Below, piece after piece: positions 17,191 through 25,849 of a stretch of DNA of 64,000 bases. How positions within the stretch are numbered: the stretch's first letter is position 1; each line of letters starts with the position of its first letter. A model generated the notes under the pieces. The model did not search any database. It was not told the DNA's origin and saw only the letters and a list, made by a program, of their open reading frames with translations. Source of the DNA: G963668185 sp963668185. Lineage in GTDB: Bacteria; Chloroflexota; Dehalococcoidia; Lucifugimonadales; G963668185. The DNA is taken from the NCBI GenBank assembly GCA_963668185.1, contig OY764162.1, positions 1,302,001-1,366,000 on the forward strand, in the 5' to 3' direction. The position numbers and the translations under genes were made by a program.

Positions 17191-17607
17191 CTACGGCGTA
17201 CTCAAGCCGGGGTTCGTGTGTGAGAGTTCCGAGAAGTAGGTAGTAAAGAAGCCGCGGTCCCGTGTCAGAAATGCGTCGGCTGCGATCACAGCGTGCGCGC
17301 ATATGAGAAAGTCTGCCAAGATGCGTTCCCGGGAACCGCCAGCATCTCGGTACTGCTTCCAACGCAGCCCAGCTTCGAAGGCAATCGATGAGTTGATCGG
17401 AGACAACGTAGCTCCAATTGCACTGAGCGCTCCGTCCAGGGTCGAGCGAGCCTGAAACATGGGAACGAGCTCCGCATAGACGACGTCGCACACGACGATT
17501 GCGCCCCTGTCATATGCGGTCAGAAGCCATTCTCGAGATTGAGAGTGGTACGGAGAGCGTGTCCTAAACACATCGAACAACACGTTTGTATCGACCGAAG
17601 TGATCAC
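17191..17607 (-). CDS. vapC: PIN-domain ribonuclease toxin (VapC family)
   Basis: The 138-residue PIN protein has the acidic residues of the metal site: VDTNVLFD, VYAELVP and ADFLICAHAV, with the final TRDRGF. VapC toxins cleave specific RNAs. Its ATG overlaps the antitoxin stop by 4 bases, so the pair is translationally coupled. Confidence 0.9.
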   Translation of the reverse strand: MITSVDTNVLFDVFRTRSPYHSQSREWLLTAYDRGAIVVCDVVYAELVPMFQARSTLDGALSAIGATLSPINSSIAFEAGLRWKQYRDAGGSRERILADFLICAHAVIAADAFLTRDRGFFTTYFSELSHTNPGLSTP

Positions 17608-17822
17608 CTTCCCCTTATCTCCTCGATGTATTCATCGATATCGAAATCCACTCCGTCGAGAATTCCGACGATACGATCCACAGGATGCTCAACTGTAGTC
17701 CTCTTCCGGATCAACAGACCCTGCTCCGTTGGAGTAATCTCCACTTCGACGTTGTGGTTCATCCCGAAGCGTTCCCTCAGGTGCTTGGGTATGGTTACCT
17801 GTCCTCGCTCTGAAACCTTCAT
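17604..17822 (-). CDS. vapB: AbrB-type antitoxin (VapB family)
   Basis: The 72-residue protein begins with the swapped-hairpin AbrB DNA-binding motif: MKVSERGQVTIPKHLRERFG. The acidic C-terminus (DGVDFDIDEYIEEI) likely wraps the toxin. It should neutralise the PIN toxin that overlaps its 3' end and repress the operon by binding the inverted repeat at 17831-17863. Confidence 0.9.
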   Translation of the reverse strand: MKVSERGQVTIPKHLRERFGMNHNVEVEITPTEQGLLIRKRTTVEHPVDRIVGILDGVDFDIDEYIEEIRGR

Positions 17823-17830
17823 GTTGTCAC

Positions 17831-17863
17831 CGGTATGAAAGTCTGATGCATCTAATCATACCG
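17831..17863 (-). promoter_or_regulatory. Candidate VapB operator
   Basis: An inverted repeat, CGGTATGA (17831-17838) and TCATACCG (17856-17863) with a 17-bp spacer, lies 8 bp upstream of the vapB start. The spacer holds a further palindrome, GATGCATC. Position and symmetry suit autoregulation. Confidence 0.5.
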
Positions 17864-18025
17864 ATGATGGCATGCGCCTACAATCTACTGCGCCAAAGGC
17901 ATCAGTTCCAAGCGGCTATCACGGCATCGACAGAGAGGCTGCTGCCGATTGGAATGGGGCCTGGCTGCATACTCAGGCGGGGGTTCTTGTGGTACGGTAA
18001 GCCTTCAGAATGGTGGCAGGGCAGG

Positions 18026-18082
18026 CCCTTCGACAGGCTCAGGGCGAACGGATCGAAGGGGAGGGCGCTTCGCGAAGCGCCC
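18026..18082. repeat. Repeat A followed by repeat D
   Basis: An A element lies at 18026-18051. A D palindrome, GGGCGCTTCGCGAAGCGCCC, lies at 18063-18082 and is followed by CTACA, as in the other D copies. The surrounding gap 17864-18167 holds no gene. Confidence 0.8.
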
Positions 18083-18167
18083 CTACAGTTTTGCCGTTGG
18101 GTGAGCGGACTTACATTACTCCTTGCAATGACCGATTTCACGAGATGCCAGCGATGACGGGGGCACG

Positions 18168-19229
18168 ATGACGACGCAGCGGCTTGTGTCCGGGAAGCCG
18201 CACGTGGAGGACGCGGCGTCCGACACGGGGCTGAGGCCGCGGCGGCTGGCGGACTACGTGGGGCAGGACCGGGTCAAGGAGAACCTGGTCATCGCGATCA
18301 AGGCGGCGCTCCAGCGCGACGAGCCGTTGGACCACCTGCTGCTCCACGGGCCGCCGGGCCTCGGCAAGACAACGCTCGCGAACATCGTGGCGGCGGAGAT
18401 GGGCGTGCAGATCAAGACGACTTCCGGGCCGGCGATCGAGCGTCCGGGGGACATGGTCGCGATACTCACGAAGCTGGAGGACAACAGCATCCTGTTCATC
18501 GACGAGGTGCACCGGCTCAGCCGCGTGGTGGAGGAGGTGCTGTACGGCGGCATGGAGGACTTCCGGGTTTCGTGGGTGATTGACAAGGGACTCAAGGCGC
18601 GGAGCATGAACCTGACGATCAGGCCGTTCACGCTGATCGGCGCGACGACACGGTACGCGATGGTCAGCGCGCCGCTGCGCGACCGCTTCGGCGTGCTTCA
18701 CAGGCTGGAGTTCTACGACGACGACGCGATGCGCAGCATCGTGCAACGCTCCGCACGCATACTGGGGGTGGAGGCGGAGAGCGACGGGGTGGCGGAGATC
18801 GCGCGGCGCTCGCGGGGGACGCCGAGGGTCGCCAACCGGCTGCTGCGGCGCGTGCGGGACTACGCGCAGGTGGAGGCGGACAACGTGATCACGGGCGAGA
18901 CGGCGCGGAGCGCGCTGCGGATGCTGGAGGTGGACGAGCTGGGTCTGGACGTGAGCGACCGCCGCGTGCTGAACTCGATCATCGACAAGTTCCAGGGCGG
19001 GCCGGTGGGGCTGGAGACGCTGGCTTCGTCGATCAGCGAGGAGGCGGACACAATCATGGACGTGTACGAGCCTTACATGCTGCAACTAGGCTTCCTGGAC
19101 CGCACGAGCAGGGGGAGGATGGCAACGCAGCGTGCGTACGAACACCTGGGCGTCGAGTACCCGTTCCACGGCTCGGGGCCGGACCGGACGAGGGAGGCGC
19201 CGCAACCGCGGTTGCCGTTCGGGGAGTGA
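18168..19229 (+). CDS. ruvB: Holliday junction branch-migration helicase RuvB
   Basis: The AAA+ motor drives branch migration with RuvA during recombination. Walker A GPPGLGKTTLAN, Walker B ILFIDEVHRLSRVVEE, sensor 1 LIGATTRYAM and arginine finger region APLRDRFGV are all present, as is the C-terminal winged helix with RTSRGRMATQRAYEHLG. At 353 residues it is complete. ruvA and ruvC are not adjacent. The gene is flanked on both sides by vapBC modules. Confidence 0.97.
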   Translation: MTTQRLVSGKPHVEDAASDTGLRPRRLADYVGQDRVKENLVIAIKAALQRDEPLDHLLLHGPPGLGKTTLANIVAAEMGVQIKTTSGPAIERPGDMVAILTKLEDNSILFIDEVHRLSRVVEEVLYGGMEDFRVSWVIDKGLKARSMNLTIRPFTLIGATTRYAMVSAPLRDRFGVLHRLEFYDDDAMRSIVQRSARILGVEAESDGVAEIARRSRGTPRVANRLLRRVRDYAQVEADNVITGETARSALRMLEVDELGLDVSDRRVLNSIIDKFQGGPVGLETLASSISEEADTIMDVYEPYMLQLGFLDRTSRGRMATQRAYEHLGVEYPFHGSGPDRTREAPQPRLPFGE

Positions 19230-19232
19230 GGG

Positions 19233-19261
19233 TTGGTATCATGCAGAATGCATGATACAAT
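19233..19261 (+). promoter_or_regulatory. Promoter of the second vapBC operon
   Basis: TTGGTA (19233-19238) and TACAAT (19256-19261) are exactly 17 bp apart. The antitoxin ATG follows only 6 bases after the -10 box, so the mRNA would begin at or very near the start codon and be leaderless. Confidence 0.65.
19237..19257. promoter_or_regulatory. Operator palindrome of the second vapBC operon
   Basis: A perfect 9-bp inverted repeat, TATCATGCA-GAA-TGCATGATA, fills the spacer between the -35 and -10 boxes. A further half-like site, TCATGA, follows at 19261-19266. Antitoxin bound here would block RNA polymerase. TATCATGATA-like sites are known for FitA/VapB ribbon-helix-helix proteins. Confidence 0.65.
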
Positions 19262-19267
19262 CATGAT

Positions 19268-19501
19268 ATGGCCAATCTACAGGTTAGGAATATGCCGTCA
19301 GGGTTGCATGAACGTCTCCGCCGCTACGCTCGCGAGGACAACCGTAGCATGAGTGACATCGTGCTCGCGGCGATTGAGCGCGATCTGGATATGTGGGAGT
19401 GGCAGAAGCGCCTGGCCGAGGCACCCAAGACCGATCTAGGCGTGCCAGCAGCAGTGCTGCTCCATGAAGAGCGGGCTTCCTACGAAGCTGAGTTGGAGTG
19501 A
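19268..19501 (+). CDS. vapB: Ribbon-helix-helix antitoxin (FitA/VapB type)
   Basis: The 77-residue protein begins MANLQVRNMPSGLHERLRRY, the strand-helix of an Arc/CopG-like DNA-binding domain, then NRSMSDIVLAAIERDL. The C-terminal tail is acidic and would fold on the toxin. No Shine-Dalgarno site is visible, in line with a leaderless transcript. Its stop overlaps the toxin start (GTGA). Confidence 0.9.
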   Translation: MANLQVRNMPSGLHERLRRYAREDNRSMSDIVLAAIERDLDMWEWQKRLAEAPKTDLGVPAAVLLHEERASYEAELE

Positions 19502-19899
19502 GCCGCTACGTCGTTGATGCCTCGATAGCGGTCGAGTACCTGCTAAGGACGCCGGTGGGGCTGTCGGTGGCGGGACTCGTCGAAGGCGACTACCCTCTAG
19601 CGCCCGAAATCATGGATGTAGAAGTTCTATCCGTTTTGCGACGCGCGGTCTTGCGGGGCGGCCTCGAGGAGCCAAGAGCTCGGCTGGCCGTGGAGTATCT
19701 AGCAAGTTGGCCTGTGCAACGCATTTCTCACCGAGATTTGATTCCACTGGCTTGGGAGCACTACCAAAACGTTACCGCCATGGACGCTTTCTACGTGGCC
19801 GCGGCGCGCGTCCATGGCTTGCCGTTGCTGACCTCCGACGGGCGGCTTGCGCGGGCGCCCGGGCTAGGCGTCGCGGTGCAGTACGTGCGGATGGGGTGA
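19498..19899 (+). CDS. vapC: PIN-domain ribonuclease toxin (VapC family)
   Basis: A 133-residue PIN protein starting with GTG. Acidic site residues lie in VDASIAVEY, DVEVLSVLRRA, and TAMDAFYVAAARV, with a final TSDGRLA. It is coupled to the upstream antitoxin by a 4-base overlap. Confidence 0.9.
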   Translation: MSRYVVDASIAVEYLLRTPVGLSVAGLVEGDYPLAPEIMDVEVLSVLRRAVLRGGLEEPRARLAVEYLASWPVQRISHRDLIPLAWEHYQNVTAMDAFYVAAARVHGLPLLTSDGRLARAPGLGVAVQYVRMG

Positions 19900-19971
19900 G
19901 GGGCCACTTCGACGACGCACAACGCGCATTGAATCGATAATAGCCGACGTTTGCGTCCAAGAAATCAGCGG

Positions 19972-21798
19972 CTACGCCCCCGCCTCCAGCGGCGCTTCGA
20001 TGGCGGCGTAGTTCATGCGGTAGAGGTGGGCGTACAGGCCGTCCTGGGCCATGAGGGCGTCGTGGTTGCCGACCTCCTCGACGCGGCCCTGGTTGAGCAC
20101 GATGATCTTGTCCGCGCCCCGGATGGTGGACAGGCGGTGCGCGATCACGACGGCGGTGCGGTCTTCGAGCAACTGTTGGAGCGCCCGCTGGATCAGCATC
20201 TCGGTGTGGCTGTCGATGTTGGCGGTGGCCTCGTCCAGGACCAGGATGCTGGGATCGGCGACGATGGCGCGGGCGAAGCTGATTAGCTGCCGCTGGCCGA
20301 CGCTCAGGTTCATGCCGCGTTCCTGGAGGTACGTGTCATAGCCGTCCTCCAGTTCCATGATGAAGTCGTGGGCGCCCACGGCGGTCGCGGCCCTAACCAT
20401 GTCATCGTCGGTGACGTAGTTGGCGTTGTTGTACTTGATGTTCTCGCTGACGGTGCCGGAGAAGAGGAACGGCTCCTGGAGGACCATGCTGAGCCTGCTG
20501 GCGAGGGAGCTTCTCTCAATGTCCCTCACGTCGTGCCCATCAATCAGAATCGACCCCTGCCCTTCCGGCACGTCGTAGAAGCGCGAGAGCAGCGATACGA
20601 ACGTGGTCTTGCCAGCGCCCGTGGGCCCGACAATCGCCACGGTCTCGCCGGGCTGGATGTGGACGTTGACATCGACCAGCACCGGCTCTTCGGGCAGGTA
20701 GCTGAAGTTGACGTTCTTGAACTCGATGTCTCCCCTGACCTCGGTCAGACGAGTCGGATTCGGCCGGTCCACGAGGTCCACCGGAGCGTCAAGCAGGTCG
20801 AAGATCCTGGTGCCGGAGGCCATGGCGCGCTGGAGCATCGTGTACTGCATCGTCATGTTGCGGATCGGGTCGAAGAAGCGCTGGACGTAGAGCACGAAGG
20901 CGATCAGCACGCCGATCTCCAGGGCATCGTCCGTGATCATGCGTGCGCCGAAGAAGATGGCGAGGCCGACGGCGACCGCAGTCAGGATATCGACGGCGGG
21001 CATGAGGGTGGCGGACATCTGGCTTGCGCCGAGGGCGGCGTCGTGGTGGGTCTTGTTCTTGCCGTCGAACACGACGAGATTGCTGCCCTGACGGTTCATG
21101 CTCTGGACCACGCGCACGCCCTGGATGTTCTCGTTGAAGGCGGAGTTGACTATCGAGATCGCAGTGCGCACGCGCATGAACGCGCGCACTGCGAACGGCT
21201 GCCAGACGAACATGACGACGACCAGCACCGGCAGCACGCTCATGGTGATGAGGCCGAGCTTGAGGTTCATTACCAGCAGGGCCACAACGATGCCGATCAG
21301 CGTGAGCACGTCTCCCAGGGTCATGATGATGATCCACATGACCTCCTGAAGCTGGGCCACGTCGCCGTGCACGCGGGACATCACCCTGCCGATCTCGGTC
21401 CTGTCGTAGAACGACAGGGAGAGCTTCTGGCAGTGTGCGAACATGTCGCGACGCAAGTCGTAGAGTATGCCTTCTCCGACCTTGGTCATGGCGACCTGCT
21501 GCGTGTAGTTGGTGCCCCAGTTCAGGAATGCGTTGCCGATGAGCAGGCCGGCAATGAGGGTGAGGCCGCCGTAGTTCCCTGCGACGATGTAATCGTCTAT
21601 GCCGATCTTCAGGAGATAGGGGACGGCCACCATGGTGCCGCTGAACACCAGCATCGCCACAACAGAGACCATCATCAGGTACTTGAAGGGCATGACGTAA
21701 GGCATCACGCGGCGAATTACGCGCGGGTTGTAAACGGTGCCGAACACCTCTTCATCCGGAAGCCCGCGGCTTGCCCGGCCGAATCCCCACATCATCAT
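19972..21798 (-). CDS. ABC exporter half-transporter (canonical ATPase site)
   Basis: A 608-residue fusion of six membrane helices (about residues 30-330) and a nucleotide-binding domain. Motifs are Walker A GPTGAGKTTF, signature LSVGQRQL, Walker B ILVLDEATANID with the catalytic Glu, and H-loop IAHRLSTI. It overlaps the upstream exporter gene by 4 bases, so the two proteins should form a heterodimer of the multidrug or lipid-export type. The signature has Val in place of the second Gly (LSVGQ), seen in some asymmetric exporters. Confidence 0.93.
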   Translation of the reverse strand: MMMWGFGRASRGLPDEEVFGTVYNPRVIRRVMPYVMPFKYLMMVSVVAMLVFSGTMVAVPYLLKIGIDDYIVAGNYGGLTLIAGLLIGNAFLNWGTNYTQQVAMTKVGEGILYDLRRDMFAHCQKLSLSFYDRTEIGRVMSRVHGDVAQLQEVMWIIIMTLGDVLTLIGIVVALLVMNLKLGLITMSVLPVLVVVMFVWQPFAVRAFMRVRTAISIVNSAFNENIQGVRVVQSMNRQGSNLVVFDGKNKTHHDAALGASQMSATLMPAVDILTAVAVGLAIFFGARMITDDALEIGVLIAFVLYVQRFFDPIRNMTMQYTMLQRAMASGTRIFDLLDAPVDLVDRPNPTRLTEVRGDIEFKNVNFSYLPEEPVLVDVNVHIQPGETVAIVGPTGAGKTTFVSLLSRFYDVPEGQGSILIDGHDVRDIERSSLASRLSMVLQEPFLFSGTVSENIKYNNANYVTDDDMVRAATAVGAHDFIMELEDGYDTYLQERGMNLSVGQRQLISFARAIVADPSILVLDEATANIDSHTEMLIQRALQQLLEDRTAVVIAHRLSTIRGADKIIVLNQGRVEEVGNHDALMAQDGLYAHLYRMNYAAIEAPLEAGA

Positions 21799-23594
21799 GT
21801 TGCGGCATACCTCCCGGCGCCCGGCGCGGTGACGTCCACCTCCAGCATGACCTCCTCCTGGGGCCTCAGCTGCAGGTCGTATATCTCCTTGTAAAGGCCG
21901 TCCATCTGAAGCAGTTCGCCGTGAGTGCCCTGCTCGGCGATCCGACCGTTCTGAAGCACGACGATCTGGTCCGCCCTGTGCACCGTGCTCAGCCGGTGGG
22001 CGATCACGAAGGTGGTCCTGTTCTGCATGACCGACTCCATCGCCTGCCGGATGCGCTCCTCGGTGCGCGTGTCCACGCTGGACGTGGAGTCGTCCAGGAT
22101 CAGGATCGGGGGATCGAGCAGGACGGCCCGAGCGATGGCGAGCCGCTGCCTCTGTCCGCCTGAGAGCGTTGTGCCTCTCTCCCCCACCGCGGTGTCGTAG
22201 CCGTCCGGCTGCGAATCGATGAAGTCGTGAAGCTGCGCCACCCTGGCAGCCTGGACGATGAGGTCCATCGGCGCGTCCTCGCGGCCATAAGCGATGTTTT
22301 CCCGTACAGTCTCAGCGAACAGGAAGACGTCCTGCTGCACCATGCCGACGTTGCGACGCAGCGACTCCAGAGTGGCGTCACGGACGTCGATGCCGTCTAT
22401 GGTGACGCGGCCCCCGGTGGGATCGTAGAACCTCGAGACGAGGTTGACGATGCTGCTCTTGCCGCTTCCGGGCGCGCCCAGCAGAGCTATCACCTGCCCC
22501 GGCGCAACGTCCAGATTTATGCCTTCAAGGACGTTTCCGCTGCTCTCGTATCCGAACGATACGTTCTCGAATCGCACGTGGCCGCTGGTGCGGGGCATGG
22601 CCAGGGCGTTCTCCTTCACCTTCACGGGGGACGCGTAGTCCAGTATCTCGAACAAGCGCTGGCCCGCCGAGGCGGCCCTGGCATACGAGTTGACCATCCA
22701 CCCGATCATCCTCACGGGCATGGACAGGATTTGCATATAGAAGATGAACTGCGCCAACTCGCCGGGAGTCAGGCGTCCGTCGATCACCCGGTTGCCCCCG
22801 AACCACAGGATGAGGCCCAGCGCGACCATGAACGTGAATGACATGAACGCGGTGTTGGCCGCGCGAATGCGCTCGGCCTTTACCGTAGTTTCGGCGACGT
22901 CCTGGCTGTGCTTGTTGAACTTTCGCTCTTCGTAGTCCTCCGAGGCGAACGACTTGACCACCCTGATGCCGGTCAGGTTCTCCTGAAGCACCGTGTTGAG
23001 TTCAGCCATCATCTCCTGGACGAGCAGCCACAGCCTGCGCATCTGAAGCCGGACGATCGCCGACTGGAGCATTACGACCGGCATGAATCCCAGGCTGATC
23101 AGGCCGAGCTGCCAGTCCATTCGCAGGAGGAGCACCGCCACGACTATGAAGAGAATCAGGAAGTACGGCGTCCGCATGGCACCCATGTTGATGAACATGC
23201 GAATGTTCTCCACGTCCGTTATCGCGCGGGACATCAGGTTCCCTGTGTGATAACGGTCGTGGAAGCCGAAGCTGAGGTGCTGGACCTTGTCGTAGAACGC
23301 GTTGCGGAGGTCGTACGAAACGTCCTGGCTGAGCGCCTCGCCGAGGTACTGCTGGAAGTACGCGAACAGGCCGCGGACGATGCTGATCACCAAGATCAGA
23401 GTGACCGTTGTGGTGATCACCCCGATAGAAAGATCGCCGGCGCGCAGCATCTGGTCCACCTGGTCTATAGCTCTGCCAAACAGTCGAGGCAGGTACAGGT
23501 AGGACAGAGAGGCTCCGGCAAGAGCCGCGTACGCGAACAACAAGCGCCATTTGTGGCGCAGGGCTATAGCCAGGATCCGGAGGATTATCTGCAT
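21795..23594 (-). CDS. ABC exporter half-transporter (degenerate ATPase site)
   Basis: A 599-residue ABC exporter with six N-terminal helices and an ATPase domain. Walker A is GAPGSGKSS, signature LSGGQRQRLA, H-loop IAHRLSTV. Walker B reads ILILDDSTSSVD, so the catalytic Glu is replaced by Asp, as in the non-canonical site of heterodimeric exporters such as TM287/288 and BmrCD. With the partner LSVGQ signature this predicts one active and one regulatory ATP site. Substrate is unknown. Confidence 0.93.
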   Translation of the reverse strand: MQIILRILAIALRHKWRLLFAYAALAGASLSYLYLPRLFGRAIDQVDQMLRAGDLSIGVITTTVTLILVISIVRGLFAYFQQYLGEALSQDVSYDLRNAFYDKVQHLSFGFHDRYHTGNLMSRAITDVENIRMFINMGAMRTPYFLILFIVVAVLLLRMDWQLGLISLGFMPVVMLQSAIVRLQMRRLWLLVQEMMAELNTVLQENLTGIRVVKSFASEDYEERKFNKHSQDVAETTVKAERIRAANTAFMSFTFMVALGLILWFGGNRVIDGRLTPGELAQFIFYMQILSMPVRMIGWMVNSYARAASAGQRLFEILDYASPVKVKENALAMPRTSGHVRFENVSFGYESSGNVLEGINLDVAPGQVIALLGAPGSGKSSIVNLVSRFYDPTGGRVTIDGIDVRDATLESLRRNVGMVQQDVFLFAETVRENIAYGREDAPMDLIVQAARVAQLHDFIDSQPDGYDTAVGERGTTLSGGQRQRLAIARAVLLDPPILILDDSTSSVDTRTEERIRQAMESVMQNRTTFVIAHRLSTVHRADQIVVLQNGRIAEQGTHGELLQMDGLYKEIYDLQLRPQEEVMLEVDVTAPGAGRYAAT

Positions 23595-23756
23595 CTAGCG
23601 GCGGGGGCGGACCTCCTGAGGGAGTTTCAGCGAGACGAAGCGCATGCGCCCATGGGGTACAACTGAAGGATAGTAATGCCGAAGCCGTGCAACCGGCAAG
23701 GTTTTTTTGTACTTGGCGGACGGCACCCGGCGCGTTCGACTTGTTAGAATCGAGCG

Positions 23757-24491
23757 GTGACTCCTTCAGTGGTTGACACATACGCAACGAGCGGGAAGCT
23801 TCTTCAAGCGTGCACGGCTGTCGATCTAGGCATGACCGGATACTTAGAGGCGCTTGCGCTACAGAAGCGGCTGGCCGAAGAGATCGCGGACGGGGCGAGG
23901 GCGAACACGCTGTTGCTGGCGGAGCACCCTCACGTGTACACGCTGGGGCGCAGGGTCGTGCCGTCTGAGGCGAGCATACGCGGAGGCGCGTCCCCATACG
24001 CCGCGGCGCCCGTGCTAAGCGTGGATCGCGGCGGCCAGGCCACGTACCACGGGCCGGGGCAGATCGTGTGCTATCCGATCGCCAGGCTCAGACCGACGTT
24101 CGACGGGCCTCTCGCGTTCCTGCGCGCCCTGGAGCGCGGCGTCGCCGCGACGCTGGCCCGGTTCGGAATCACGGCATCCAACGAGGACAGGCCAACCGGG
24201 GTATGGACCGGCGGCGCGAAGATCGCGGCGATTGGCCTGAGGGTGAGCCGGGGGGTGACGACGCACGGCGTGGCACTGAACGTTGACCCTGACCTGTCTT
24301 ACTTCGACAATATCGTGCAGTGCGGCGACCCGGACGCGCGGGCGACGTCTATGGCGGCGGAACTAGGGCGGCGGGTTGCTGTCGGGGACGTGGCGCGGCC
24401 GCTCGCAGATGAACTGGCGGCGGCGTTCGGCTGGCGACTGACGTGGGCGAGCCGCGAGTCCCTGGAAATCGCCGCAGGCATTTCCCGATGA
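23757..24491 (+). CDS. lipB: Octanoyltransferase LipB
   Basis: LipB moves octanoyl from acyl carrier protein to the lipoyl domains of 2-oxo-acid dehydrogenases. The 244-residue protein shows RGGQATYHGPGQIVCYPI, GGAKIAAIGL with the catalytic Lys, and FDNIVQCGDP with the catalytic Cys. The start is GTG at 23757. It overlaps the next gene by 4 bases (ATGA). Its likely target, the E2 subunit, is encoded 1.5 kb away. Confidence 0.95.
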   Translation: MTPSVVDTYATSGKLLQACTAVDLGMTGYLEALALQKRLAEEIADGARANTLLLAEHPHVYTLGRRVVPSEASIRGGASPYAAAPVLSVDRGGQATYHGPGQIVCYPIARLRPTFDGPLAFLRALERGVAATLARFGITASNEDRPTGVWTGGAKIAAIGLRVSRGVTTHGVALNVDPDLSYFDNIVQCGDPDARATSMAAELGRRVAVGDVARPLADELAAAFGWRLTWASRESLEIAAGISR

Positions 24492-25171
24492 AGACTCAAT
24501 CGGGAAGGCGTACAGACTCCCGAGGAACGCGCTTCACAGTCCGGCCTCTCGAAGAGCGGGACATCCCGCAGTGCGAAGAGATCGAGCGGGAGGCCTTCCC
24601 GATCACGTTCCCAAGGACATCTTTCCGAAGCGAACTCAGACGCCCGATCGCAAGCTACCTGGTGGCCTCGGAAGCGTCCTGCACCGAGAACAGCCCCATC
24701 GCGACGCCCCCAGCCTCACAAAACGGCGGTCTCATGGAGACCGTCGCGGACAAGGGCTGGCGGCTGTTTCGCAGCTTCGTGGAGCAGTACCGTGATGCTC
24801 CCGTGCAAGTCCTCACCGGCATGCTCGGCGTCTGGTACATGGCCGACGACGCGCACATCGTCACGGTCGCAGTGCGCGAAAGCTACAGAGGCATGGGGGT
24901 TGGAGAATTGCTCCTGATAGAGGCCCTTAGGCAGGCGTCGGCCAGGTGCGAGGGCGCGGCCACGCTGGAGGTCAGAGTCTCCAACGAGATCGCGAAGAAC
25001 CTCTACGCCAAGTACGGCTTCGAGGCCCAGGGCATCCGCAAAGGCTACTACTCGGACAACCGCGAGGACGCCCTGATCATGACGACCGAGCGGCTGAGAA
25101 GCGAATGGTACCAGAGGCGGCTTCGCGAGCTTGCCGAGGCGCACCGGCAGCGCTGGGCACAGCCGGCATAG
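24488..25171 (+). CDS. rimI: RimI-like protein N-acetyltransferase (GNAT)
   Basis: The 227-residue GNAT resembles the ribosomal S18-alanine acetyltransferase: TVRPLEERDIPQCEEIEREAF at the N-terminus, the acetyl-CoA loop VRESYRGMGVGELLL, EVRVSNEIAKNLYAKYGFEAQG and a C-terminal tail. It is about 70 residues longer than typical RimI because of an insert (about residues 60-115) between the early strands. The ATG overlaps the lipB stop, so this start is preferred over an upstream one. Confidence 0.85.
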   Translation: MKTQSGRRTDSRGTRFTVRPLEERDIPQCEEIEREAFPITFPRTSFRSELRRPIASYLVASEASCTENSPIATPPASQNGGLMETVADKGWRLFRSFVEQYRDAPVQVLTGMLGVWYMADDAHIVTVAVRESYRGMGVGELLLIEALRQASARCEGAATLEVRVSNEIAKNLYAKYGFEAQGIRKGYYSDNREDALIMTTERLRSEWYQRRLRELAEAHRQRWAQPA

Positions 25172-25196
25172 GGGCGAACGGGGATCCACGAACAGG

Positions 25197-25222
25197 CCCT
25201 TCGACGGGCTCAGGGCGAACGG
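25197..25222. repeat. Repeat A copy
   Basis: An A element (variant CCTTCGACGGGCTCAGGGCG) lies between convergent rimI and the membrane-protein gene. Confidence 0.8.
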
Positions 25223-25243
25223 GGATCCGTGCGCCGGCCGGGG

Positions 25244-25831
25244 TTACAGCTTGACTAGAATCACCTCGGAGGCGATCAGCGCGCCGATCAGGGCTACTCC
25301 GCCTCCGCCTACCATCATGGACCAGCCGACGGCGGTCTGGAGTATCCGGAAGCGGAGGGCCTGATACACAACCACGAGGCAGCCGAGGAGCGCGAGGACC
25401 AACATGCTGAGCCAAAGCGCGATCCAGACAGCCTCGCCGTACCTGTCCCTCAACTCGATAACGTAGTAGATGAACGCGACGAAGGTCACGCCCGTTACGA
25501 TTCCCGTGTACATGCCAACGGCTCGATCATCGAGGTCGAAGAGCATGTTGACGGCGGTCACAACCGCGTATATGCCCCAGACTACGACAACCGCGTTCAG
25601 CAGGTTGTTGGCCGCCGAGACGGCGAGCGGGTGGATGAGAGCATCGCCGGCGCCGTCCGTGGTGAGCACCGAGGGAATGAACGCACCGTCGAACGCCACG
25701 ACCGCCAGCGTCATCAGGCCCAGGAGTCCCACGACCGCTCCCATAGACCTTCTGTCCGCGCCGGTGTCCAGGACGTGCCACGATTGGCAGAAGAGGGCGG
25801 CGCCAATCAAGACCAGGACTGTCGATTCCAT
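25244..25831 (-). CDS. Predicted multi-pass membrane protein
   Basis: The 195-residue protein has about six hydrophobic helices, for example VLVLIGAALFC, VVGLLGLMTLAVVAF, VVVVWGIYAVVTAV, IVTGVTFVAFIYYV and LSMLVLALLGCLVVVYQAL. A GGAG lies 5 bases before the ATG. It starts 18 bp after the E2 gene and is probably the last gene of that operon. No family is recognised; a transporter or channel for a substrate of the dehydrogenase is possible but unproven. Confidence 0.8.
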   Translation of the reverse strand: MESTVLVLIGAALFCQSWHVLDTGADRRSMGAVVGLLGLMTLAVVAFDGAFIPSVLTTDGAGDALIHPLAVSAANNLLNAVVVVWGIYAVVTAVNMLFDLDDRAVGMYTGIVTGVTFVAFIYYVIELRDRYGEAVWIALWLSMLVLALLGCLVVVYQALRFRILQTAVGWSMMVGGGGVALIGALIASEVILVKL

Positions 25832-25849
25832 GTCAACTCCTTGCGTACT

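Noticed and set aside
20368..21894. 508-codon plus-strand frame inside the ABC exporter gene
   Set aside because: Antisense to a clear exporter; its composition is His/Asp-rich nonsense typical of mirrored helices.
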